From Cupriavidus malaysiensis (GTDB lineage: Bacteria > Pseudomonadota > Gammaproteobacteria > Burkholderiales > Burkholderiaceae): DNA of 64,000 nucleotides. Each line of letters begins with the position of its first letter. Within the stretch, counting starts at the first letter, position 1. This document shows, in pieces, positions 37,484-45,900 of this stretch. Location: positions 2,542,001 through 2,606,000 of the forward strand of contig NZ_CP017754.1 of the NCBI RefSeq assembly GCF_001854325.1. Reading direction: 5' to 3'. A program made the position numbers and the translations under genes. The notes beneath the pieces are model-generated. The model worked only from the letters and a program-made list of their open reading frames with translations, searched no databases and was not told the origin of the DNA.

Positions 37484-37745
37484 GCGACGACTCTAGCAGC
37501 GGCCCCGCCGGCGACCAACGAAGGGATTCGAGTAACCTCATGCGCACGCTACGGCAGGGCGATGACTGGTGCTATGCTGCCGGAGACCTTCCGTGACAGC
37601 CCGCCGCACCGCCCGCGCCGCCCCTCGCGCGGCATGGCCCAGGGCGGGCGGCGGCGGCAGGAGCGACAAGAACGGCATAGCAACGCCCGCGATACGAGCC
37701 CGCCCCGGTATGCGGGCCGACCCCACAGACAAGGAGACGGCGCAC

Positions 37746-38894
37746 ATGGCATACATCTACTACCTGACCCATATCCACCTGGACTTCGGCACGGTCAGCC
37801 TGCTCAAGTCCGAATGCGAACGGATCGGCATCACCCGGCCGCTGCTGGTCACCGACCGGGGCGTGGTCGCGGCGGGTGTGGCCGCACAGGCCCTCGACGC
37901 GCTGGCCGGGCTGCCGGTGGCGGTCTTCGACGAGACCCCGTCCAATCCGACCGAGGCCATGGTGCGCAAGGCCACCGAGCAGTACAAGGCGGCCGGCTGC
38001 GATGGCCTGGTGGCGGTCGGCGGTGGTTCGTCGATCGACCTGGCCAAAGGCATCGCCATCCTGGCCACCCACCCCGGTGAACTGACCACCTACGCGACCA
38101 TCGAGGGCGGCAGCGCCAAGATCACCGAACGCGCCGCGCCCCTGATCGCGGTGCCGACCACGGCCGGGACCGGCAGCGAGGTGGCGCGCGGCGCCATCAT
38201 CATCCTCGACGACGGCCGCAAGCTCGGCTTCCATTCCTGGCATCTGCTGCCCAGGTCCGCCATCTGCGACCCGGGCCTGACGCTGGGCCTGCCGGCCGGC
38301 CTGACCGCCGCCACCGGCATGGACGCCATCGCGCACTGCATCGAAACCTTCCTTGCGCCGGCCTTCAACCCGCCCGCCGACGGCATCGCGCTGGACGGCC
38401 TGGAGCGCGGCTGGGCCCATATCGAGCGCGCCACGCGCGACGGTGCCGACCGCGAGGCGCGCCTCAATATGATGAGCGCCTCGATGCAGGGCGCAATGGC
38501 GTTCCAGAAGGGCCTGGGCTGCGTGCACTCCCTGTCGCATCCGCTCGGCGGCCTGAAGATCGACGGCCGCACCGGCCTGCATCACGGCACCCTCAACGCG
38601 GTGGTGATGCCGGCGGTACTGCGCTTCAACGCGGACGCGCCGAGCGTGGTGCGCGAGCAGCGCTTCGCGCGCCTGCGCCGTGCCATGCACCTCCCCGCCG
38701 ATGCCGACGTGGCGCAGGCCGTGCATGATATGACGGCCCGCCTGGGCCTGCCCACCGGCCTGGCGCAGATGGGAGTGACGGCGGCGATGTTCGACCAGGT
38801 GATCGCCGGTGCGCTGGCTGACCACTGCCACAAGACCAATCCGAAAACGGCCAGCGCCGACGACTACCGGCATATGCTCGAGGCATCGATGTAG
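37746..38894 (+). CDS. gbd: 4-Hydroxybutyrate dehydrogenase (iron-type alcohol dehydrogenase)
   Basis: 382 residues, the length I recall for C. necator Gbd. The start 'MAYIYYLTHIHLDFGTVSLLKSECERIGITRPLLVTDRGVV' and the end 'ALADHCHKTNPKTASADDYRHMLEASM' match what I recall of that enzyme. NAD-binding 'AVGGGSSIDLAKGIAI' (about 93-108) and metal ligands in 'GMDAIAHCIETFLAPAFNP' and 'CVHSLSHPLGG...GLHHGTLNAVVMPAVL' are intact. It interconverts 4-hydroxybutyrate and succinate semialdehyde, in butyrolactone/4HB use and P(3HB-co-4HB) metabolism. It is a monocistronic gene divergent from the cupin-rhodanese operon. Confidence 0.9.
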   Translation: MAYIYYLTHIHLDFGTVSLLKSECERIGITRPLLVTDRGVVAAGVAAQALDALAGLPVAVFDETPSNPTEAMVRKATEQYKAAGCDGLVAVGGGSSIDLAKGIAILATHPGELTTYATIEGGSAKITERAAPLIAVPTTAGTGSEVARGAIIILDDGRKLGFHSWHLLPRSAICDPGLTLGLPAGLTAATGMDAIAHCIETFLAPAFNPPADGIALDGLERGWAHIERATRDGADREARLNMMSASMQGAMAFQKGLGCVHSLSHPLGGLKIDGRTGLHHGTLNAVVMPAVLRFNADAPSVVREQRFARLRRAMHLPADADVAQAVHDMTARLGLPTGLAQMGVTAAMFDQVIAGALADHCHKTNPKTASADDYRHMLEASM

Positions 38895-38905
38895 TACATC
38901 GATGC
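38883..38905. repeat. Perfect inverted repeat spanning the gbd stop codon
   Basis: GCATCGATGT-AGT-ACATCGATGC: 10-bp arms, 3-nt centre. The TAG stop of gbd (38892-38894) lies in its middle. There is no T-run. It could terminate or stabilise the gbd mRNA, and it marks the exact border between conserved gbd and the accessory stretch. Confidence 0.5.
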
Positions 38906-38992
38906 AGTGCGCCGCCGCCGCGGTGCGACCGCCGGCGACCGAGCGACCCATCCAGAGACAGGGAGACCGCGTGATGCCCGACTCGCGCGGCC

Positions 38993-39244
38993 TCACGGTC
39001 CATCCGGCGGGCGGTATCCTGGCATACGTTCAACCAGCACCTTCGCCACCAGAGCCCGATGCTCCCGCTCTGCGGCCACGGCCCCACATAAGACATGGAG
39101 GAACTGGAGCGCCAGGGTCGTGTCGTGACCATCTGCGCGCAATTCGCGCACAAGACCGATCTGGCGGCGAATGCGTTGCCGTCCCTCGGTGATATGCCGG
39201 GTGCTCATTTCGAAATCCCGAAGCTCCGCGTTGACATCGAGCAT
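38993..39244 (-). CDS. Small hypothetical protein A (paralogous pair)
   Basis: 83 residues from ATG 39244 with GGGAGA 7 bp upstream. Predicted mostly helical and charged: 'RDFEMSTRHITEGRQRIRRQIGLVRELRADGHDTTLALQFLHVL'. I do not recognise a named family. It is paralogous to protein B at 39383-39592 (shared 'R-x-R-x-QIG-x-VRE' followed by 'D-x3-ALxxL'). The two lie in the same direction in a gene-poor accessory stretch. Function unknown. Confidence 0.55.
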   Translation of the reverse strand: MLDVNAELRDFEMSTRHITEGRQRIRRQIGLVRELRADGHDTTLALQFLHVLCGAVAAEREHRALVAKVLVERMPGYRPPDGP

Positions 39245-39382
39245 CTGACTTCTCCCGACTGAACCCTGGGAATCAGGCTCTTGCATACACCAAGCCCGCT
39301 CTTGATGCGGCTCGCCGCGCCCCGCGCTTCGGGCGCGCGCTTTGCTTTGATGCGCGTGATGCGCGATCAGCAGATTGCCAAT

Positions 39383-39592
39383 TCAAGAGAAATCTCGCCG
39401 GAGCAGCAAAAGCTCCAAGTATCTCCGGTGCATATAACGAAGTACGAGCAGCGCTAACTCCACGTCTCCATCATGAAGCTTTGCTTCTCTTACGCGCCCA
39501 ATCTGGTCGCGGACCCGGGTGCGCGACGCGGCGATGTTGCTGTCGAGTCTCTCCAGCCGTCTAGCCTTGGCCCATATGAGCGGCAATTGCAT
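39383..39592 (-). CDS. Small hypothetical protein B (paralogous pair)
   Basis: 69 residues from ATG 39592 with GGGAAG 6 bp upstream; the frame is open to 39730, but that part looks non-coding. Helical and arginine-rich: 'RRLERLDSNIAASRTRVRDQIGRVREAKLHDGDVELALLVLRYM'. It shares the 'RxQIGxVRE' core with protein A. No named family; possibly a helix-hairpin or coiled-coil protein. The 138-bp gap to A shows no other gene. Confidence 0.5.
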   Translation of the reverse strand: MQLPLIWAKARRLERLDSNIAASRTRVRDQIGRVREAKLHDGDVELALLVLRYMHRRYLELLLLRRDFS

Positions 39593-39755
39593 TCGAGGCT
39601 TCCCAGAACGATCCCCCAACTTGATTGTAGGGCAGCGCACGTAACATCGCTTGGCCGATACCGCCGCCTTTCGGACGACGTTGTCGGGAAACAGCGCAGC
39701 GGTACGCCCTGGAGCCCTCCACGCATGCACTCGTCAGGCGGCTGCGCTCAGCACC

Positions 39756-39786
39756 TATACTGTTCATGTATTGGACAAATCAATAC
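39756..39786 (+). promoter_or_regulatory. Candidate promoter with operator-like dyad
   Basis: A -10-like TATACT (39756-39761) is followed by the inverted repeat GTATTG-N7-CAATAC (39768-39786), located where a repressor would block transcription. It precedes the small gene at 39825, which has a near-perfect ribosome binding site. The -35 region is weak. Confidence 0.35.
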
Positions 39787-39824
39787 GGGAGGGAACAAGC
39801 ACCTGGTGCAGAAGGAGGTGAAGG

Positions 39825-40121
39825 ATGCCCTATGTGCGGCCCCCGCGGATGCAACAGCCGCAGTCGATGCCCGAAGCAAAAGTCCCACTATCTGGAAAGA
39901 GTATTGCTGAAACCGCTGCGCAGACTGCCTTGTTGGTCAAGAAGAGTCGCGACCTTCTTGATGGTGTACGTTCCAGAGTGAAGGAAGAAGCAATCTCCCG
40001 TCGTGCTGTCAGCGACCAACTGCGTACGGCCAACGTGGAAGGCAGTCCTCCCCTCCGTGCGCCATGCATCGAATCGCCCCCCAGGGCGCCCCGCCGCCCG
40101 GCGACACGCCCCAGAACATGA
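39825..40121 (+). CDS. Hypothetical protein with a very strong ribosome binding site
   Basis: 98 residues from ATG 39825. AAGGAGG sits 6 bp before the start, the best Shine-Dalgarno match I noticed in the window. Residues 20-70 look helical ('SGKSIAETAAQTALLVKKSRDLLDGVRSRVKEEAISRRAV'); the rest is Pro/Arg-rich. The C-terminal 30 residues may be a frameshifted or eroded tail. No family recognised. It may be a phage or plasmid-type small gene. Confidence 0.4.
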   Translation: MPYVRPPRMQQPQSMPEAKVPLSGKSIAETAAQTALLVKKSRDLLDGVRSRVKEEAISRRAVSDQLRTANVEGSPPLRAPCIESPPRAPRRPATRPRT

Positions 40122-40189
40122 GCAACCGTCTCCAGGCCGACGCGCCAGTGGCAACTGCAACGGCCGCATCATGAGATGTCGACTGGCTC

Positions 40190-40530
40190 TCAGGCCTGGG
40201 CTGGCGACAGCAATACGCGCAATACGCTGGTTATCCTCCGCTCCGGCGCCGCAGGTTCACCTGCTAGCCTGCTCCGCATCCCTTTCGGCGCCCCCTCGAG
40301 CATTCGATCCGCACTCGGCGTCGCCACCTGCTTCACCTGCTTGGTCAGGACCCGGTTCGTCACCCTGATCGGCGACTCCGGATTCTCCTCGTTCCAGTCC
40401 TGCAGCCAGGCGGCCACGAACGTCCGCCTGTCCCCCACCGCGACAGACAGGGGCTGGTCATCGTGAAGGGCCGGGTCAGGTTGAGCACCGCCGAGGCCAC
40501 GGCGCCGCGAGGGGGCGTGAGATGCCAGTC
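40190..40530 (-). pseudogene. Broken fragment of an unidentified gene
   Basis: On the minus strand one frame near 40440-40527 reads 'RGAVASAVLNLTRPFTM', and a neighbouring frame at 40190-40450 continues 'PLSVAVGDRRTFVAAWLQDW' and 'RVTNRVLTKQVKQVATPSAD'. The two read as consecutive parts of one protein joined by a frameshift, without a good start codon. I do not recognise the family. It lies directly downstream of the zinc-ribbon gene, so it may be debris of an inserted element. Confidence 0.35.
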
Positions 40531-40704
40531 CTAGGAGTCCAGCTGCGCCAGCACAATCGGGTCGTCGTCACCCTTTCCGCCCACGTTCACGAGAACATTC
40601 CGCTTGCCGCACGAAGGGCACATGAAATGGCAACCCTGCTCATCGATCGACGGATTGGCAAGCTCAAACGACATTTCGAATCCACACTGTTTGCAGGTCC
40701 ACAT
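40531..40704 (-). CDS. 57-residue zinc-ribbon protein
   Basis: Starts 'MWTCKQCGFEMSFELANP' and continues to 'CHFMCPSCGKRNVLVNVGG', ending 'DDDPIVLAQLDS' at TAG 40531-40533. Two CxxC knuckles (Cys4/Cys7 and Cys29/Cys32) form a probable zinc ribbon. It lies 27 bp after the gene at 40732, in the same direction, and the two look like one operon. Small proteins of this shape often act as accessory factors for nucleic-acid or protein binding; the function here is unknown. Confidence 0.65.
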   Translation of the reverse strand: MWTCKQCGFEMSFELANPSIDEQGCHFMCPSCGKRNVLVNVGGKGDDDPIVLAQLDS

Positions 40705-40731
40705 GGCCGTTGCTCGCTCGCTGGACCTGCC

Positions 40732-41016
40732 CTACAAGCCGATCAGGTTTTCGCCCTCGACCAGCCCATCGACGATGTCGCGACCCGACTGAATTGCAGC
40801 TCTCTTTGCCACACCCAGGCTTTCCCATTGTTCGGCGCGGACTTTGAAAATCCTCGCCACGGCCGTCACCGGATCGAGTCCTTCCCGGCATATCACGACA
40901 GACGCGTTGTAGGAGCGATCCGGCCGACGCTCATGCCACTCGCGCGGAGGGTCGTATCGGTAGACCAGCGGGTACAGGTCGAAACCCTTGTACGTCGAAC
41001 TCGGGAACGTGTCCAC
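40732..41016 (-). CDS. Hypothetical protein (uncharacterised, Burkholderiales-type)
   Basis: 94 residues from GTG 41016 (GGAG 6 bp upstream; the frame is open to GTG 41046). 'TYKGFDLYPLVYRYDPPREWHERRPDRSYNASVVICREG' is followed by 'RIFKVRAEQWESLGVAKRAAIQSGRDIVDGLVEG'. The compact alpha/beta composition and good codon use suggest a real gene. I have seen similar 'YKGFDLYPLVY' proteins in related bacteria, without a known role. It is followed by the zinc-ribbon gene. Confidence 0.65.
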   Translation of the reverse strand: MDTFPSSTYKGFDLYPLVYRYDPPREWHERRPDRSYNASVVICREGLDPVTAVARIFKVRAEQWESLGVAKRAAIQSGRDIVDGLVEGENLIGL

Positions 41017-41378
41017 GATTGGCTCCGGTTGGCATTGATAGCCCACTGTACGCCCTTCCAGTCCCGAACATCGAACTTATTTGCACACCGGGCAAGGACT
41101 GGATCGATACCGCTCAAAGGATCGTTGGAGATTCACGCTTGAGCGACCCATCGGCGCCGGATGACCCACGACATCGCCAGCAAGATCCGGGCGCGTCAGG
41201 CGCAGGTACGAGAAGCCGTGCGCCGAGGGCCGCCGCGATCGCGGCGCAGCACACCAAAACGAGAGAGGGGGAAACAGTGACGCCCTTGACGCTCAAGCGC
41301 TCAAGTTAGACACTAGGCGTCAAGTTGCACAGACCATCGCATCGTCATAGACCGGAAACCCAATACAGGAGCCGACTC
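41017..41378. other. Gap between accessory genes and macrodomain gene
   Basis: 362 bp without a supported gene. A minus-strand frame from TTG 41296 contains a hydrophobic run ('SLVLVCCAAIAAALGARLLV') but lacks a ribosome binding site. The promoter of the macrodomain gene should lie toward the right end. Confidence 0.35.
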
Positions 41379-41891
41379 ATGGGAATGCAAGTGGTTCACG
41401 GTGACATCACCCGCATGGAAGTCGACGCCATCGTCAACGCCGCCAACAGCGGACTGCTGGGCGGCGGCGGCGTGGACGGCGCCATCCATGGCGCGGGTGG
41501 CCCGGCCATCATGGAAGCCTGCCGCGCGATACGCGACAGCCAGGGCGGATGCCCGACCGGCGACGCGGTGATCACCACCGGCGGTCTGCTGCCGGCGCCC
41601 TACGTCATCCACGCGGTCGGACCGGTCTGGCGCGGCGGTGGCGACAACGAGGAGGAACTGCTGGCCAGCGCCTACCGCAACAGCATCCGCAGGGCAGCGG
41701 AAAAGGGCTTGCGCACCATCGCTTTCCCCAATATCAGCACAGGCATCTACGGCTTCCCGCGCGAGCGCGCGGTGGACATCGCCATTGCCGCGGTGCGCGA
41801 CAGCCTGCCGCAGGCACCCTCGATCGAGCAGGTCACTTTTGTCTGCTTCGACGACGAGAACTACCAGTTGTACCGCGCGCGGCTGCTCTAG
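41379..41891 (+). CDS. Macrodomain protein, O-acetyl-ADP-ribose deacetylase (YmdB-like)
   Basis: 170 residues from ATG 41379 with AGGAG upstream. MacroD-type motifs: 'VVHGDITRMEVDAIVNAANSGLLGGGGVDGAIHGAGGP' (5-42; Asn and Asp contact ADP-ribose), 'CPTGDAVITTGGLLPAPYVIHAVGP' and 'IAFPNISTGIYGFPRERAVDIAI'. These proteins hydrolyse O-acetyl-ADP-ribose or remove ADP-ribose from proteins or nucleic acids. It is convergent with the racemase gene 2 bp away. Confidence 0.93.
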   Translation: MGMQVVHGDITRMEVDAIVNAANSGLLGGGGVDGAIHGAGGPAIMEACRAIRDSQGGCPTGDAVITTGGLLPAPYVIHAVGPVWRGGGDNEEELLASAYRNSIRRAAEKGLRTIAFPNISTGIYGFPRERAVDIAIAAVRDSLPQAPSIEQVTFVCFDDENYQLYRARLL

Positions 41892-41893
41892 CT

Positions 41894-42625
41894 CTAGCTC
41901 TGGCTTGCCGCAGGGCCTGCGCCGCGCGGTCCCAGCGGCGCGGCGGCTTCCACCGCGGCCAAGGCGTGCAGGCGCGTGGTGTCGAACACCGGCAGCGCCA
42001 CGTCGCCCGCACCGATCAACAGCGTGATCTCGGTGCAGCCCAGGATCACGCCTTGCGCGCCCTCCGCGGCCAGTTCGTCGACGATGCGCCGGAAGGCATC
42101 GCGCGACGCCGCGCGCACGGTGCCGTGGCACAGTTCTTCGTAGATGATCTCGTGCACGCGGCGGCGGCCGGCCTCGCCGGGAACCAGCACTTCGATACCG
42201 TGCCGCCCGGCCATGCGCGCCCGGTAGAAATCCTGTTCCATGGTGAAGCGGGTGCCCAGCAGGCCAACGCGGCCGATGCCGGCCGCGCGCAAGGCCTGCG
42301 CGGTCGGATCGACGATATGCAGCAGCGGAATCGACACCGCTTCCTCGATGGCCGGCGCCACGCGATGCATGGTATTGGTACACAACAGCAGGAAGTCGGC
42401 GCCGCCGGCCTGCACCTGCCGTGCCGCCTGCCGCATGCGCACGGCCAGTTCGTCCCAGCGCTGCGCGTGCTGCAGCGCATGGATCTCCTCGAAGCAGACC
42501 GTCACCATCACGCTGCGCGCATTGGCATGGCCGCCCAGCCGTGCCTTCATGCCCTGGTTGACCAGGCGGTAGTACTCCGCCGAGGATTCCCAGCTCATCC
42601 CGCCGATCAGGCCGATGGTCTTCAT
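41894..42625 (-). CDS. Aspartate/glutamate racemase family protein
   Basis: 243 residues from ATG 42625 ('MKTIGLIGGMSWESSAEYYRLVNQ'), the classic start of YgeA/RacX-type racemases. The two catalytic cysteines are present: 'LLLCTNTMH' (about 85) and 'VILGCTEITLLI' (about 197). These PLP-independent enzymes interconvert L- and D-amino acids, often with broad specificity. Its upstream side carries one copy of the 91-bp repeat. Confidence 0.92.
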   Translation of the reverse strand: MKTIGLIGGMSWESSAEYYRLVNQGMKARLGGHANARSVMVTVCFEEIHALQHAQRWDELAVRMRQAARQVQAGGADFLLLCTNTMHRVAPAIEEAVSIPLLHIVDPTAQALRAAGIGRVGLLGTRFTMEQDFYRARMAGRHGIEVLVPGEAGRRRVHEIIYEELCHGTVRAASRDAFRRIVDELAAEGAQGVILGCTEITLLIGAGDVALPVFDTTRLHALAAVEAAAPLGPRGAGPAASQS

Positions 42626-42698
42626 GCTCGCGCTCCCTTGCCATGCGGCCCCCGCGGCCGTCCGGGCCGCGCCACGCCGGCGCGACCCGGGGCGAACT

Positions 42699-42789
42699 CT
42701 AACGGCAAGCACCCACCGCCCGCCAGGGACAATCGGCCCGCTTGCCGCCGGGCCAGCCGCGGCGCGCGGACCGTGGCAGTGCGGCGCGC
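42699..42789 (+). repeat. 91-bp direct repeat, copy 1
   Basis: Runs from CTAACGGCAAGC to GCGGCGCGC and matches copy 2 (49068-49158) in the same orientation at 89 of 91 positions; the mismatches are A/G at position 15 and C/G near position 53. It lies upstream of the racemase gene. The two copies bracket the autotransporter and the IS3 remnant, so they are candidate boundaries of an inserted segment. Confidence 0.9.
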
Positions 42790-42924
42790 TTCCTGTCCGC
42801 GGTCAATCTGCACGGACGCGGCTGAAGCAAGTCATGGTGGAGAAGAGCCTGGGCAAAGCGCGTCGATCGGCCACGAGGCGGCTTCGACCGGCCTGTCTCC
42901 TGGACCACCTGACGCACACTCCAC

Positions 42925-45900
42925 TCAATGGAAGCCCCAGCGCAGGTTCAACCTGCCGCGATGCTCTCGGTTGTTGCCGGCATGCTGCCCGGCATATCCC
43001 AGGCTCAGCGTGGCATTGCGGGAAATCGCCACTTCCCCGCCAACTTCGATCAACGCCGCATTGCGCGCGATCGGCGTTCCAGTCACCGTGAAGGTTTCGC
43101 TACCCCGGAACGCCAGTGTGCTTTCCGGGGTCACGCTGCCCAGGGCATGGCGCCAGCCCAGGCTTGCCGTGACACTGCCCTTGGCAGCCCCCAGTTCAAA
43201 CGGTGTGCGTCCACGAACACCGAGCGTGATGCTCGTCTGGTTGTCACGCTTGCGCTGGCCGTCCAGTGCGGCCGACCCGCCCGATTCGGAAAACCCGCGT
43301 GTACGGGTGTCGCTCCAGGCGATGCCGGCGAAGGGCTCAACCGTCGCGTCACGCACAGGAAGGGCGTAGCCGGTTTCAGCGAAGAGCTGGCCGGTGCCCG
43401 CACCGTAATCGGCCGTAAGCGTCTGATCCAGGCCGGCGCCCGCCACCTTGCGCTCGGTATCGATGCCATGCCAGGTGTAGCCTCCGCCCATCATCAGGTT
43501 GAGCTTGCCTGAGCCGGCTTCAAAGGCCTTGCCGCCATACAGCAGTGCGCCATAGCTCTTGACACTGGCCTTGGACGCGCGGGCATCGGTGTGGATGCTG
43601 CTATCCGTAAAGCCCAATGTGCCGCCGACACGCCAGCCGTCGCCCACGGCACCATCGGCACCCACGGAAATTCCGTACAGGGATTGCTTGATGCCCGCGG
43701 TGTCGCTGGTGCCATCGATGATCTGCCGGCCGCCGCTCACTTCCGCCCAGAATGGCTGTGCTTCCGGCACAGGCAGCGCGCCGCCCGGATCTGGCGCATC
43801 GACCGTGCCGGCGTCGGCGATCGTGGTGTCAGCTTCAGGAGACGCGCGGAAATGGCTGCGCATGGAGTTGAGCGACGCCTTATGCATCGAGAATAGCCGG
43901 GCTCCCGAGGCAGTGGCGCCAGCCTGAGGGGAAGCGCTGAGGTTGTTGCGCAGATGGTTGAGCGACAGGGTGCGCATCGAGCCGACGCCGCTGTGCAAGA
44001 CCGCGCCGAGGCTGGCATGCGCCTCGCCGGAGAGGCTGTTGAACACCCCAGGCGGCGCTCCATTCGGCATGGTCAGCAGTTGCTGATAGAGCTCGCTGTT
44101 GGTGGGCAGGCTATCGAGGGCGCGTGCCACGGCACGCTGGTTCGGGGATTGCGCGAGCGAGGCAAAGCGTCCGCTTTGCCCGAATCTCAGCAGCACGGCA
44201 GTCGGGGTATAGGTCAGATTGGGTTCCAGGATGGCGAAGTCGGACTTCACCTGATCGAACTTGCCGTTGACGCCGCCGTCCGCGGTCAGGATCGTATAGT
44301 CGTGATTGGCCTTGAAATCCGTGCCGGTGTGCAGTGCCGTGCCGCCTTGCAGATCGGCTTTGCCGCTGGCGCTGACCCTGGTGTTCTGGTAGCCGTTCGA
44401 AGCCAGCTCGAGCGTCGACCCGGGCAGCATCGTCAGGTCTCCGGCAATCTTCAGGCTGCCGGGGTTGGCGGCCTGATTCCCAGGAGTGGGAACGTAGTAT
44501 CCGGGAGAGAGAATGCCACCCGCGCCGACGACGGTCGAACCCACCGTTCCATACCCTGCCAGCTTCGCGCCTTCCGCGACATGCACGGGTCCGGAAACGC
44601 GCGCCTGTGCCCAGGACCCATCGTGTTGGCCGACTACCAGCGTACCGGCACTCACTGTTGTGGTACCGGTGTAGGTATTGCTGCCGTCCAGTATCACCTT
44701 CCCGGCGCCAGTCTTGACCAGGCTGCCACCCGTGCCTTGGCCCTCGCCGCCATCCGCAATCACGCCACCCAGCACGCTGTCGTGGCCGAGTCCGCCGATG
44801 ATCAGCGTCTTGCTGCCGAGGAAGACGTCCCCCTCGCCGCTGAGCGCGCCGATCGCCGTGCCAGCCGATGTCAAGCCGCTGATATCGACGCGTCCGCCCG
44901 CTTTGTTGGCGATCCGGGCAGTGTCCGCACTGGCTTGATCGCGCAAGAAGATGCTGCCTTGGAACTCGTTGGTCATCCTGGCTTCCCCGGCAGACGCCTG
45001 CGCGGAAAAGACCGTCGCGCCTTGCCCCTGGTTGACGATGGAAGCCGTGCCGGCGCTTGTCTGTTCGGAGAACGACGTGGCGCCGCCATGGTCGTTGTGG
45101 ATCGACAACGCCTGGGCATCGGCGTTTGCCTCGAAACGCAGAAGCGAGCCGCTTCCCGTGACACGGACCGGACCGCTGCCCAGCGCGCCGGTGGCCCCTG
45201 CCGCCAGGGTGCCTGCCTGCACCGAGGTGCCACCCTGGTAGTCGTTGGCGCGCGCGATCTTCAGCGTTCCAGCGCCTGTCTTTTCCAGTACCCCGTTACC
45301 GCTGATATCGCCTTTCAGGTCGAGCACCGTGGACATCTGCGTGTCGAAGGTGCCGCGCCCCTCCAGCAGGACGGAGCGGACCGTCGCCATATCGGCGGTC
45401 GTGCGCAAGGCGCCGCCGTTGAAGTGCAGCCCGTTGTCGGAGGCCCCCAGCGCGGTGTCGGCGGACACCGCAAGCGTACCGGCGGAGAGCTTGTTGCCAC
45501 CGCTGTAGGTGTTGGCGGCGGTGAGGACCAGGGTCCCGGCCCCGGTCTTGTTCAGGCCGTCCGTGCCCGCGATGACGGCGTCGATCGTGGCGGTGTGCTG
45601 CGCTCCCGCCGCAGAACCGTCTCCCACGCGGATCTCCACCGGTGCCGGGTGCTCGCCATCGGCGACAAGGTGCAGCGCATCTCCGCGGAGCGTGTAGCCG
45701 TCGGTCGCGAACTGGATTCCCCTTGCCTGCACGGTGCCCTCGGCGCTGCTGAGGGTGACATCGCCCCGCTCACCCGAAAAGATGGCGAATCCCGGCTTCG
45801 GCTGCATGGGCCCGCTCTGTGTCCCCATGGCATCCGCCCACATCGGCGATGCATTCGACCAGATGCCGGAACCCCCGCCGAGTTGCGTGGCGCTGGCGGC

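Noticed and set aside
39316..39337. GC-rich hairpin CGCGCCC-N8-GGGCGCG followed by a T-rich stretch on the plus strand
   Set aside because: Looks like a terminator, but no plus-strand gene ends nearby; it may be chance in GC-rich DNA.
41114..41296. 60-residue minus-strand frame with a hydrophobic run
   Set aside because: TTG start, no ribosome binding site and no family resemblance; left as unsupported.
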